A stretch of DNA of 64,000 bases from an uncultured Bacteroides sp. (GCA_945874355.1 CAMCGB010000003.1:62001-126000); one strand, 5' to 3'. Shown: positions 44,001 to 51,732, numbered from the stretch's first letter. Numbers and translations are program-made. The notes: generated from the sequence alone by a model not told the origin.

Positions 44001-44374
44001 GACTGCTTCCCCAGCTCATCGATGACCTGGACCTTCCACCAGTAGCGGCTGCAGGCCTTCAGTGCAGGCCCTTCATACCTGATGTTCAACGACTTGTCTG
44101 AGAAGATAAAACCTGTATCATACAGGCATCCGGAGCCTTGAAGAGCCTCGGGACTCTCGGCAAGAAGCAGCCGGTAAGACTTCTGGGCCGCTCCGTTACG
44201 CTGCGAATTGAGCTGCCAGCTGAAAAGGGGTCTGGGGGTATCTATCCCCATTGGAGTGCTTAAGCTCTCCGTGCGGAGATTGCCTACTTCAACGCTTGTC
44301 TCCTGCGCCGGTGAAGGCGTCATCAAAGCCGAAAAGAGGAACAAAAGCGCTGCGGTTAGTGAGTGTCTGATCAT
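41003..44374 (-). CDS. GH78 alpha-L-rhamnosidase
   Basis: A 1123-residue exported enzyme (signal peptide MIRHSLTAALLFLFSALMTP, cut near SPAQ) that removes rhamnose from rhamnogalacturonan or flavonoid glycosides. Family GH78 order is visible: an N-terminal beta domain (VGNLRTESLSTPMGIDTPRP), accessory beta domains, then an (alpha/alpha)6 catalytic domain with the signature VPTDCPQRDERQGWTGDAQ (near residue 715) and the later FNHYAYGAIGEWMY. A C-terminal beta sandwich closes the protein. It is divergent from the CE15-like esterase. Together with the PL4 lyase it suggests growth on pectin. Confidence 0.93.
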   Translation of the reverse strand: MIRHSLTAALLFLFSALMTPSPAQETSVEVGNLRTESLSTPMGIDTPRPLFSWQLNSQRNGAAQKSYRLLLAESPEALQGSGCLYDTGFIFSDKSLNIRYEGPALKACSRYWWKVQVIDELGKQSESEASWFDTGLMTQGWSGAKWIGSEELGVSKYRTNFIIDYNVTIPQGSSRAVFVYSAKDKDNYISVELNIEDKPRLIVDYCVEGELRHLSTIDISSVVPKETAHSQHSVKLDVSTPGYHLKSNLIASVDGVVLKPTEGVSKAPRRENVSSGNPYQMTIDPYPDGRRVHDWARLHSIGFKQPKGHSAEFSDIRISESNWGQTLYTDPQSKRLVKGNGKLSVWEPYGQVSAPMLRRALTIDKPLKSAKLYLTARGIYEFYINGRRVSNDYFNPGWTDYRYRIMYNSYDVTSMLAEGSNALSAMLGSGWYSDLNIFTSAYVDPYGIRQSLLAKLVLEFEDGSRQTIVSDESWKKYDQGPVVRNGFQFGEDYDARKEVAHWKEGSFDDSSWKSADVLEAPDYKVDIQSYVGLPIQNNITLTACSVSEPVKGTFVYDFGQNVVGVPRLEGMKAARGRRIELRFAEMTYPEIIPENPVPPYTREVYEKMKGQAYIENYRGAISIDTYTFAGREEGEDYQPIFTDHGFRYVSITGLDKPLPLESVKAVVLESIGECTSSFESSNPLVNRLYENILWGQRGNFQSVPTDCPQRDERQGWTGDAQVFARTATYFSPWVDKFYARWFYSMRDNQNKDGSYFNYYPVTGRPPVGFTNNQPGWIGWMDAGIIVPYQVWMQYGDISVLEEHYPSMVKYMDYLERMAQDYLQPATGIGDHLALERTDLGLTNTAYYAYDARMMSRMAEALGKKDDSRRYALLYENIKRAFNARYFDSEGRTVSNTQTSYALPLAFGVVDESLKQKATENLVQNIRQKGNTLTTGFIGTPCLNVALSENGRDDVAFDLFEQTAYPSWLYPVLQGATTMWERWNSYTIENGFGPVDMNSFNHYAYGAIGEWMYAHLLGIQRDEKDPAYKHIILQPKVGGSLEWVKGGFETPYGKVESSWKKVEGGYIYTVKIPANTSASLTLQAPSKEGVSIVSGAGTASPLRSLEGKVMAELQSGYYEFKVKL

Positions 44375-44412
44375 TTTTCTGCGGTTATTTTTGTATTATG
44401 TAAAGATAGGTT

Positions 44413-44420
44413 TAATTTTG
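44413..44420 (+). promoter_or_regulatory. -7 box TAATTTTG of the CE15-like esterase
   Basis: TAATTTTG fits TAnnTTTG, 17 bases before the ATG at 44438. On the opposite strand TATCTTTA near 44401-44409 could serve the divergent GH78 gene. Confidence 0.5.
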
Positions 44421-44437
44421 CAGAAAATACATAACTA

Positions 44438-45724
44438 ATGAAAAGAATTCTATTAACCGCATCAATTCTGTGCCTGTTTTGTTTCTCTTCCCTGCAAGCG
44501 CAGGACAGGGACGTGATTGCAGGCATACCTGTAAACTACGACGAATCGAAAACCGGGGATTACACCCAGGGGCTGCCGGACCTGCTGACTTTCGCAAACG
44601 GGAAGAAAGTGACGAGGCCCGCCCAGTGGGCAAAGCGCCGCAAAGAGATTCTTAACATCGTGGAGACCAATCAGTTCGGAAAGGTCCCCGCGAAAAGGCC
44701 CGCTCTGCGCTTCGACAAGCGGGATGACATTGCCCTCGACGGCGCCGCGCTCAGGCGTCAGGTCAGGCTGTTCTTCAGCCCCGAGGACGACTCCACTTAT
44801 GTAGATGTGCTGATTTATCTTCCCAAGGATGCCAACTCCCCTGTGCCGCTTCTGCTGAACCTCAGTTTCTCGCCCAACAATCTGGTCGTGGACGATCCGG
44901 GAGTATGGACTGGCCGGAGATGGGATCCCAAGACCGGGAAATGCTCGCCGGCAAAGGGGAACGGACACAGAGGCCTTGCAATGAATGATGTGATAAAGAA
45001 GTATCTGGCTGAAGGATACGGCTTTGCGACACTTTGCTACTCGGACATAGAGCCGGATTTCCTTGGAGGAATGAATCTGGGCGTAAGGAAGTTCTACCTC
45101 AAGGAGGGGCAGACAGAGTTCGCGCCTGACGAGTGGGGTGCTATATCAGCCTGGTCTTGGGGAGTGAGCTATGTGATTGATTATATGGAGAAAGACAAGG
45201 ATATCGATGCCGAAAGGATTGCCCTGACAGGGTGCTCACGCCTCGGCAAGACTACCCTTTGGACCGGTGCCCGCGACAGAAGAATCGCCGTAGTGATTCC
45301 CAGCTGCTCCGGCGAGGGAGGGGCCGCCAGTTCAAGACGCAACTTCGGCGAGACCGTGGCTCATCTTACCGCGCCCACCCGCTATCCTTATCAGTTCGCC
45401 CGCAACTATGGCAAATGCGGCGAGGATGTGTATTCGATGCCTATGGATGCCCATATGCTCATCGCTCTTGTCGCTCCGCGCCCGGTGCTTTTGCAGACTG
45501 GCCTGACGGACAACTGGTCCGACCCCAAGGGCGAGTACTATAGTGCGACTCTGGCTTCCTGCGTGTATGAGTTGCTGGGCCAAGGCGCCTTCGGCGCTTC
45601 GGAACTTCCTGCGCCCGAGCAGCCTGTCTTTACGACTCTGGGTTATGTGATGCACGACGGAGGGCACGCTGTCCTGCCCCAGGACTGGGACTACTACCTG
45701 CAGTTCATCAAGAGATACCTGTAG
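44438..45724 (+). CDS. CE15-like glucuronoyl/acetyl esterase
   Basis: A 428-residue secreted alpha/beta hydrolase (MKRILLTASILCLFCFSSLQ, cut near AQDR). The nucleophile elbow is GCSRLGKTTLW with Ser267, the arrangement characteristic of carbohydrate esterase family 15; the acid and histidine are likely in IALVAPRPVLLQTG and VMHDGGHAVLPQDW. CE15 enzymes cleave glucuronate esters; bacterial members also act on galacturonate esters, which would fit the neighbouring pectin genes. It stands between the divergent GH78 gene and a tRNA-Ser. Confidence 0.87.
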   Translation: MKRILLTASILCLFCFSSLQAQDRDVIAGIPVNYDESKTGDYTQGLPDLLTFANGKKVTRPAQWAKRRKEILNIVETNQFGKVPAKRPALRFDKRDDIALDGAALRRQVRLFFSPEDDSTYVDVLIYLPKDANSPVPLLLNLSFSPNNLVVDDPGVWTGRRWDPKTGKCSPAKGNGHRGLAMNDVIKKYLAEGYGFATLCYSDIEPDFLGGMNLGVRKFYLKEGQTEFAPDEWGAISAWSWGVSYVIDYMEKDKDIDAERIALTGCSRLGKTTLWTGARDRRIAVVIPSCSGEGGAASSRRNFGETVAHLTAPTRYPYQFARNYGKCGEDVYSMPMDAHMLIALVAPRPVLLQTGLTDNWSDPKGEYYSATLASCVYELLGQGAFGASELPAPEQPVFTTLGYVMHDGGHAVLPQDWDYYLQFIKRYL

Positions 45725-45729
45725 CGCCC

Positions 45730-45900
45730 GCGGCTGAGCCTGCGGCTTTGACTGGCTTTGTTGGCTTGCTGGTTTGGCTTGCGGCTTGCTTTGTTCGCTT
45801 GCTTTGTTGGCTTGCGGCTTTGACGAGCTGCCTGGGCTTGCTTTTCGGCCTGAGGTTGGCTGTATGGTTAGTGCCCGCGGCATTGCGCGGTTGCTGGTTT
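45730..45900 (+). repeat. low-complexity GGCTTTG/GCTTGC tract
   Basis: Degenerate tandem copies of GGCTTTG, TTGGCTTG and GCTTGCTTTG directly after the esterase stop. The short frames across it are repetitive Leu/Ala/Cys strings and are not taken as genes. The rest of the gap up to 46025 shows nothing recognisable. Confidence 0.6.
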
Positions 45901-46025
45901 AGCCGATTGGCTCGGTGCTCTGACTTGCGCCTTGATTTCCGCTAGGGCCAGCCCGAACTGCTGGACAATCTACGCAAAGAATAGCATCAATGCTTAACGA
46001 AGTGCAGATATTCCAAACTTTTTTG

Positions 46026-46033
46026 TATATTTG
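46026..46033 (+). promoter_or_regulatory. -7 box TATATTTG of tRNA-Ser
   Basis: TATATTTG matches TAnnTTTG, 10 bases before the tRNA. Confidence 0.6.
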
Positions 46034-46042
46034 CACTCCCAA

Positions 46043-46130
46043 GGAAAGATGCTCGAGTGGCTGAAGAGGCACGTCTGGAAAGCGTGTGACCGTCCAAAGC
46101 GGTTCCAGGGTTCGAATCCCTGTCTTTCCG
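46043..46130 (+). tRNA. tRNA-Ser (anticodon GGA)
   Basis: An 88-base class II tRNA: acceptor GGAAAGA/TCTTTCC with discriminator G, anticodon stem CACGT/GCGTG around CTGGAAA (anticodon GGA, reads TCC and TCT), a long variable arm, and T arm CAGGG/CCCTG with loop TTCGAAT. CCA is not encoded. Confidence 0.93.
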
Positions 46131-46138
46131 CAAAGCTT

Positions 46139-46270
46139 GATTATCAATGAATTAGCATCGCGAAAGCGATGCTAATTTTGTTTTCTACCACCGCCGTCAA
46201 GAGCTTGCTCTTGTAAGGAGGTGGGAGAAAACAAAACCAGCGGCCTCAGCCGCGTAATTCATTGATAATC
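46139..46270. repeat. 132-base element with perfect 16-base inverted ends and nested hairpins
   Basis: Ends at 46139-46154 and 46255-46270 are perfect inverted repeats. Inside are a TTAGCATCGC-GAAA-GCGATGCTAA hairpin (46152-46175) followed by TTTTGTTTTC, which would terminate the tRNA-Ser transcript; a 17-base inverted repeat (46176-46192 and 46220-46236, one mismatch) enclosing CAAGAG-CTTG-CTCTTG; and a GCGGC-CTCA-GCCGC hairpin. No ORF. Confidence 0.75.
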
Positions 46271-46281
46271 CACCGCTTTGC

Positions 46282-46455
46282 ACCGCCCCGCCGCAGGCGG
46301 ATGGGATGTGCAAAGGAGCGCAGCGACTGCGCAAATCCCGAAGGGCCCCCGCGGCGAGCGGGATGTGAAAAGGCACGCGCAGCGTGGCTAATCCCTGAGA
46401 GCCGCAGGCGGAAGGGATGTGCAAAGGAGCGCAGCGACTGCGCAAATCCCGAACC
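46282..46455 (+). repeat. three degenerate tandem units of about 55 bases
   Basis: Units 1 and 3 share GCCGCAGGCGGA, GGGATGTGCAAAGGAGCGCA and GCGACTGCGCAAATCCCGAA almost exactly; unit 2 (about 46342-46400) is a diverged version with GGGATGTGAAAAGGCACGCG. Unlike a CRISPR array, no separate spacers of constant size are present. Confidence 0.65.
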
Positions 46456-46457
46456 TT

Positions 46458-46607
46458 CGTGAAATTCACCTGGCACGCCAATGTGCCCTACACTGCCTTC
46501 TGTGGCCGGTCCAGGTGCCAGGTGAGACCAAATTGTGCGCACCTGCTCCCTTTCACTAAGCTAACTATTTGATAATCAATGATAGTATGTTCCAGGTGAA
46601 TTTCACG
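46458..46607. repeat. 150-base MITE-like element with perfect 16-base inverted ends
   Basis: CGTGAAATTCACCTGG (46458-46473) is repeated in inverted orientation at 46592-46607. The interior carries further CCAGGTG copies and no ORF. Both its size and its ends fit a small non-autonomous element. Bases 46608-46767 that follow show nothing recognisable. Confidence 0.65.
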
Positions 46608-46767
46608 AGGCACCACTCAGGACTATGAGATAAGACAACTGCGGGACGCAATATCCATATTACTTTCGGGACCGACCAGAGGTAAGGAAAAGGAGCCGCC
46701 CAAGGACGACTCCCCGAACCGGAGGCGAAGCAGCGCACCAATTAGCGCCAGTCTATTCAGTTATTAC

Positions 46768-46959
46768 TCAGCGTCCCCAAACGCGTCTGTAATATGAATG
46801 GACCTTCTCGACCTTACCATTGCGGACTCGGGTGTAACCCTTGACCTTGATAAGGATTGGCATTCTGACCTCTATGAGAAGAGAAATGCCTTGCGATCTG
46901 GATTCTTTTCTATTGTTGTACATTATTTTATCATTAAGCTGTAAAAGAATCGTTGGCAA
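46768..46959 (-). CDS. possible small basic protein
   Basis: A minus-strand frame of 63 codons; the likely core from an internal ATG (46861-46863) is 31 residues, MPILIKVKGYTRVRNGKVEK followed by VHSYYRRVWGR. The Gly-Tyr-Thr-Arg and x-Asn-Gly-Lys pattern resembles short basic peptides I have seen in plasmid and phage contexts, but I cannot name a family. It lies isolated between repeats and the terminator of the lyase operon. It may be a chance frame. Confidence 0.35.
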   Translation of the reverse strand: MPTILLQLNDKIMYNNRKESRSQGISLLIEVRMPILIKVKGYTRVRNGKVEKVHSYYRRVWGR

Positions 46960-47004
46960 GATTTCAAATCTACTTCTCCGGTTCTATTCCTCCGTTCAGG
47001 TACG

Positions 47005-47036
47005 AAAAAAGCACCTCAGTTGGGGCTGAAGTGCCT
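47005..47036 (-). terminator. terminator of the PL4/esterase operon
   Basis: On the minus strand, GGCACTTCAG and CTGAGGTGC pair around a CCCCAA loop and are followed by six T residues. It lies about 170 bases after the lyase stop codon; the bases in between contain no gene. Confidence 0.7.
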
Positions 47037-47203
47037 TATATTTTCGCTTAATGACGTCAATAATGACCCTACAAAGATACGAACTTTTCTTTGAATCGCA
47101 AGTATTTCTTTAAAAAGCACCTCAACCATAAGGCCACGCCAAACTTCTTGGCAACTTGAGCGATTTTTCTTCATAAAATATGTATCTGTCTATCAATTAC
47201 GAG

Positions 47204-49120
47204 TTACAATTCCAACCTGAGGTAGTCGTAAAGTATGCCGGAATTCAGGGAGCCGGCAGGCATATTGATGACGAGATTGTTGCGCCCCTCAGAAAGCAGC
47301 GAAGCATCAAAGGCGAACTCTTCCTCGTGCCAGATGCCGTGAGAACCGTGGCGGGTAATCACGCCGTCGCGGGTCTGGGTAAGCGGGAGGCTGCCCGCAT
47401 GTTGGCCGTTGACGCTGATTTCAAGACTCTGTGCCGCCGTCCCGCACAGGGCAAGGCGAAGGACAGCCTTGTCAGATGCAGCCTCGGAAAGGTCGTCAGG
47501 GCTAACATCAAAGTTAATCCGGTAAGGAGTCTCCCTTCCGTCTGCACGAATGCCGAAAAATGGCAGAACCTGAACATCATCCGACTCATTATGAGGCACA
47601 TGCAAATATGGCCAATCGTTTGAAAAGTCACTCTCCCCTATGGTAAAGTCCACATCCTGAGGGTAGAGTTTTGCGTAATTGAGCACTATCTCGGGATCTC
47701 TGAACTCCGTTCCCAGGGCGAACTCCGAACCGTTGCGGTTTGCAATTCCAATCTCAAAAATCTGCCTACCCTTGCGCACAGGTTTCCAGGCCATTGTGCC
47801 CAGATTCACCTTTTTACCCTCAACCCGGACATTCTCTGCCCTGAACTCTCCCAATACTCCGTCGGCAAATGAGACCATAGTATATGTACCGGGTATCACA
47901 TTGTCTAGGACAAACTCTCCATTCCGGTCAGCCTTTGTCCAGAACTGATAATGCTTGGCATCTCTCTGCCAGAACGCCTCGGGGTCCACCAGACCTACAG
48001 TCATATCGCCGCAGCTTGCGAGTTCATCATCCAGGGCAATCCGCCCGCTCACCCTGCTGCGCTCATTCTTGCCCGCATAGGCAGGAGTATCCACCAAGGA
48101 ATAGGGCCAAAGCCGGCGCTCCTTTTCCACCTGGGCGCGGGCATCAGCGTAAAGATGCTCGTGATCAGATCCGGAATTGAAATACAGCACGAAAGGACCA
48201 ATCACTTTCTGCCAGAATTCCCCCTGCTCCACAGAGACCTCCGCACCTCCATAATGGCTGCTTCGCCAGTAATTCAGAATGCAGGGAGCCGCGGCCTTGT
48301 TGGTATCACGATGCCCGAGAAACTCCACCTTTGTAGGACCGCCGCTCATGTATTCCATAGAAGGATTCAGAAGGAAGCAGCCTATGCCTTCAAAAGTGCT
48401 GGACCAGCCGAAAGCGGGATTCTCCGACTGAACAGCCGTGTAAACATACTTGTCACCGGCAAAGTGGTCGGCGGGATAGTAGAAATCCACATCCTTGTCC
48501 ACGCTCATCCAGTCGAACATCGGGGCGAGCTTGGCGCAGAACCTGGCCTCTCCGATAGCAGATGCAGGGTAGGATTCAGGATGAGTAAATACGCAGTAAG
48601 TATATATCTTCGGACTGCCCGCCTCAAGGGCATAACGGATTTCTATATCAGCAGCGAACTGGCCGTCCTGCGAGGCTCCGGGGCCGGTACCCATCTTTCT
48701 GCCCTCCGAGATGCCCTTCACACTGACTTCAGCCCTGCGGCCAGCGGTCTTTGAAGGGTCAATCGTGATGCTCGCAATAGCGTCACGGGTGCCGCGGGGG
48801 CCCATTGCATCGTGCGACCAGAATCCGTACTGATGGTCAGTCATACCCTTGTTCAGCCCGTTCGGATTGGCTCCGGGAGGGTCCAGCTCCAGATCGGGCC
48901 TGCCTTCTCTGTCCATTCGCACAGCGAGCATCTCCTTTCCCTGATACTTCACCGACACCAGATCCCCCGACTCCTTGGCTACCACTGCGGTAATCATAGA
49001 GTTGGACAGGGTATAAGTTCTTTCATCTTCGCTGAGCGAGACTTTATCCCTGCCGCAGGAGCACAACAGAGCGGCAGGAACAAGGGAAACAGAGGCCAAA
49101 AGTAGTGTTATTCTATTCAT
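47204..49120 (-). CDS. PL4-type rhamnogalacturonan lyase (lipoprotein)
   Basis: From the ATG at 49118-49120 this is a 638-residue lipoprotein (MNRITLLLASVSLVPAALLC, acylated Cys20 or Cys22). The catalytic-domain start LSNSMITAVVAKESGDLVSV and DHQYGFWSHDAMGPRGTRDA match the rhamnogalacturonan-lyase superfamily. A fibronectin-like domain follows (RVSGRIALDDELASCGDMTV to NVIPGTYTMVSFADG), then a carbohydrate-binding-like C-terminal domain (FEIGIANRNGSEFALG to YDYLRLEL). This three-part layout is that of PL4, which cleaves rhamnogalacturonan I by beta-elimination. Its start overlaps the stop of the upstream esterase gene (ATGA), so they form a coupled pair. Confidence 0.88.
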   Translation of the reverse strand: MNRITLLLASVSLVPAALLCSCGRDKVSLSEDERTYTLSNSMITAVVAKESGDLVSVKYQGKEMLAVRMDREGRPDLELDPPGANPNGLNKGMTDHQYGFWSHDAMGPRGTRDAIASITIDPSKTAGRRAEVSVKGISEGRKMGTGPGASQDGQFAADIEIRYALEAGSPKIYTYCVFTHPESYPASAIGEARFCAKLAPMFDWMSVDKDVDFYYPADHFAGDKYVYTAVQSENPAFGWSSTFEGIGCFLLNPSMEYMSGGPTKVEFLGHRDTNKAAAPCILNYWRSSHYGGAEVSVEQGEFWQKVIGPFVLYFNSGSDHEHLYADARAQVEKERRLWPYSLVDTPAYAGKNERSRVSGRIALDDELASCGDMTVGLVDPEAFWQRDAKHYQFWTKADRNGEFVLDNVIPGTYTMVSFADGVLGEFRAENVRVEGKKVNLGTMAWKPVRKGRQIFEIGIANRNGSEFALGTEFRDPEIVLNYAKLYPQDVDFTIGESDFSNDWPYLHVPHNESDDVQVLPFFGIRADGRETPYRINFDVSPDDLSEAASDKAVLRLALCGTAAQSLEISVNGQHAGSLPLTQTRDGVITRHGSHGIWHEEEFAFDASLLSEGRNNLVINMPAGSLNSGILYDYLRLEL

Positions 49121-51441
49121 TTTGATTGGGTTATCAGCCATTTTTCAATATTTATCTGCATCGGGGCGGACAGTCGTCCGTAATCCTCAGGGGAGCTGAG
49201 CTGGAGACGGTCTGCCGCGCCCTGCCATTCATATATTTTCCGCGCCCTTTCCACACAGGCTTCAACCGCCTCCGGGCTGGCATCCCTGTCCATTGTGGGC
49301 TGAACTATTAGCACCGGACGGGGAGCTAAAAGGGCTATAAGGGAATCGTAGTCATAGGGAAGGCGGTCTTCCTCACAGGCAAACAGGCCCAGGGCGGGGA
49401 GCATCGCATACAGGTGGCTGTAACGGGTCATACCGGAAAGGGAGGTGCCGGGGACATCGCTGCGCATAGGAGTAAAGCCGCACACCGAAACCGCACCGGC
49501 AACCCTGGGATCAAGCGCGGCGGCATAGAGGGCCACCGTACCTCCCATTGTAAAGCCATACAGACTGATACGGTCCTTATCGACCAGACTCTCCGCCTGA
49601 AGGGCAGTAACTGCATCTTTGACATCGTCCACCATCCTGCCAAGACGGGACCATTGCGGGAAGCGGTCATAGAAAGGGGCATACTCGTCAAAGCGGGAGC
49701 CAAAACCAGTCTGGTCGAAAGCCAAAACGGCAAATCCGGCCTTGACAAGGCTCAGAATGGGATGGATATCAGTGCGATACACCCACATATAGCCAAGAGG
49801 ATAATGAAACCCGTGAAGCCAAACTACCGTGGGAAGATGGGCATCTGAAGGGGTCCCCTGAGGATAATACAAATCCCCCTTTATCCCTTCCGGTCCTATG
49901 CTTATGCGCTTGGAGCTGACCCCTTGGGAGTTTTGTTCGTTCCATCCGAACTCATCTATCTTGCGGCTTATGACCCAGGCAGGCACATCGGGCTTGAGCT
50001 GACCCGGTCTGAACTTTCCTTCCAGGGCCTCCACCGGGCCTGTGGTATCAGCCTTTCCGAAGCGTCGGGCCGGGCCTCCGCTCTTGCTTACAGGGCTCTC
50101 TCCCAGCATCTTGCAAAGCTCTTCTTCTATGAGCGGCTTCTTCTTCTCCCAGTCCCTTAGGCTGCGCGCCAAAGGCTCATCCCCAGCCTTCCGGGGATAC
50201 TTTCCTATATCGAAATCCTTTGCATTCCTTTCCCTCCACTCTTCCCAATTCCAGGAGAAAACCATACGGTTCTCCCACCTGGCACTGCTCCTGCCGAATT
50301 GGATATCAAGGAAATCCATACAGGCCTGCATATCGTTGGAGCCGTGGAAACCGGGGATGGCGAGCATTCCCAGTTTCTGCCCCGCAGAGTATCTGCGATA
50401 CACTTCCAGAGCCGAAGCATAGGCCTGCTCCTGCGCCCAGCCGTTCGACACCTCGTCGTTATAGCCCCACTGAATAAGCACGGCACGGGGAGCTATCAGG
50501 GCAAGGAACAGGTTTGCATCCACAGGTAGGACATCTTCCCTGCCGGAAAAGAACCTCAGCTCCGGGATAAACCAGTCTGGGAACATACGGGTGGTGCTTT
50601 CTATACTTTCGCCGCCTCCCCTTTCGCCCGAAAGCCTCCAGGGAAGAAGCCCGCCCACACCTGTGCTTCCGGCGATAAGCGCGGAGATTCGGCTGTCGTA
50701 GGCGGCGGCAATGGTCGCCATCTTCCCGTCGCGGCTGTAGCCGTAAATGGCTATCCTCTCCATATCTATCTCAGGCACAGTCTCGAAGTAGTCCAGCACT
50801 ATCGACACCAGATAGGCTCGCCGGGCAAGTTTCGCGAAGCTGTACTCAGGATACAAGTCTTTCAGTATTGCACTGTCATCCATAAAATCATTCCCCGCAA
50901 AACCCGCACTGATATACCCCCTTCTTAGAGCAACATTACCCGGGCCGTCGAGATTGGTGCCGATCAGCACAGGGCGCTTACCCTCACCTTGAGGTATGGT
51001 CAGGCCTACCCTTACGCTCCCCAGCCCTCCAGGGCCGAAATATAGTTTCACAGTGCGGCTGACAAAGTCCTCGCCCCGGGTTTCCGAGAGCACTTCCACC
51101 CTGTGGATTGCTGCTTTGGGCGGCATAGTACCCAGCACATACTGCTCGAAAAGGCTTTTAATTTCCTGCCGACGACGCTCCCACGAAGCCTCGTCACTTA
51201 CCATAGTTCCGTCAAGGAAGCGGAAGGGGTCAGGAAGGAGATTGGACGACGGAAGAGCCTCAAAATCAGGAGGCAGGACTCCGGTGGAATCGGCCCAGGC
51301 ATCGAATTCGGGGCACTCCGGAAGCGTCTCCTGCATCCATCGAAGGTAGGATTTCCGCCCGTCGGTATCCATTGCGCCCAGAAGCACAGGCAAGGCAGCG
51401 GCAAGCAGCACTGCTACCTTTTTATTGAACTTAAAATGCAT
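49117..51441 (-). CDS. two-domain secreted carbohydrate esterase
   Basis: A 774-residue protein from the ATG at 51439-51441 (MHFKFNKKVAVLLAAALPVL, signal peptide). The first domain (about 60-420) is an alpha/beta hydrolase with a CE15-like elbow GYSRDGK (Ser236) and LIAPRAVLIQWG. The second (about 480-760) is another hydrolase with WLHGFHYPLGYMW, LAFDQTGFGSRF and an elbow reading GFTMGG, so Thr631 stands where the nucleophilic serine is expected. ALLAPRPVLIVQP follows. Two esterase domains next to a rhamnogalacturonan lyase suggest removal of methyl or acetyl groups from pectin; the second domain may be inactive. Exact substrate unknown. Confidence 0.8.
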   Translation of the reverse strand: MHFKFNKKVAVLLAAALPVLLGAMDTDGRKSYLRWMQETLPECPEFDAWADSTGVLPPDFEALPSSNLLPDPFRFLDGTMVSDEASWERRRQEIKSLFEQYVLGTMPPKAAIHRVEVLSETRGEDFVSRTVKLYFGPGGLGSVRVGLTIPQGEGKRPVLIGTNLDGPGNVALRRGYISAGFAGNDFMDDSAILKDLYPEYSFAKLARRAYLVSIVLDYFETVPEIDMERIAIYGYSRDGKMATIAAAYDSRISALIAGSTGVGGLLPWRLSGERGGGESIESTTRMFPDWFIPELRFFSGREDVLPVDANLFLALIAPRAVLIQWGYNDEVSNGWAQEQAYASALEVYRRYSAGQKLGMLAIPGFHGSNDMQACMDFLDIQFGRSSARWENRMVFSWNWEEWRERNAKDFDIGKYPRKAGDEPLARSLRDWEKKKPLIEEELCKMLGESPVSKSGGPARRFGKADTTGPVEALEGKFRPGQLKPDVPAWVISRKIDEFGWNEQNSQGVSSKRISIGPEGIKGDLYYPQGTPSDAHLPTVVWLHGFHYPLGYMWVYRTDIHPILSLVKAGFAVLAFDQTGFGSRFDEYAPFYDRFPQWSRLGRMVDDVKDAVTALQAESLVDKDRISLYGFTMGGTVALYAAALDPRVAGAVSVCGFTPMRSDVPGTSLSGMTRYSHLYAMLPALGLFACEEDRLPYDYDSLIALLAPRPVLIVQPTMDRDASPEAVEACVERARKIYEWQGAADRLQLSSPEDYGRLSAPMQINIEKWLITQSK

Positions 51442-51565
51442 AAGACTCAAGTTTCGTATTAGCGATTATGCGGTCACATTGTGGTATTGTGCAAATATAG
51501 TCATAATCGAAAAGACTACAAGCCCAATTACGGGAGCGGGGAGTACAGGTTTGAGAAAAAATTCT
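51442..51565. other. divergent gap with partial GTTTCG block
   Basis: Just upstream of the esterase ATG is ACTCAAGTTTCG, matching the end block of the structured repeats at 0.6 and 9.0 kb, but the 49-base core is absent. No gene. Confidence 0.35.
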
Positions 51566-51573
51566 TAAGTTTG
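51566..51573 (+). promoter_or_regulatory. -7 box TAAGTTTG of the thiamine operon
   Basis: TAAGTTTG fits TAnnTTTG and lies immediately upstream of the TPP riboswitch. No good -33 element at normal distance was found. Confidence 0.45.
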
Positions 51574-51577
51574 CAAC

Positions 51578-51659
51578 CGGAACGTCAAAGGGGTGCCCGC
51601 AAGGGCTGAGATTATACCCTCAAAACCTGATGCAGGCAATGCTGCCGTAGGAATTGAGC
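51578..51659 (+). promoter_or_regulatory. TPP riboswitch (THI box)
   Basis: The conserved segments are all present in order: GGGGTGCC, GGGCTGAGATTATACCCT, ACCTGATGCAGG, AATGCTGCCGTAGGAA. The RNA would bind thiamine pyrophosphate and shut down the operon. Downstream, GGACC-TCGG-GGTCC (51675-51688) and CTCGG-GGT-CCGAG (51679-51691) are mutually exclusive hairpins, followed by only a weak T-run; control could be at translation or by these alternatives. The first ATG of the operon is at 51733. Confidence 0.95.
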
Positions 51660-51732
51660 CATCTTTAGGATTGAGGACCTCGGGGTCCGAGCCGCTTTCT
51701 TTAATGTCCCACATAATTTCAATGCAAAACTT

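Noticed and set aside
45730..46000. Repetitive Leu/Ala/Cys frames after the CE15-like gene
   Set aside because: They arise from the low-complexity GGCTTTG tract on both strands and have no start context.
46282..46455. CRISPR-like array
   Set aside because: Only three degenerate units, adjacent to each other without spacers, and no cas genes in the window.
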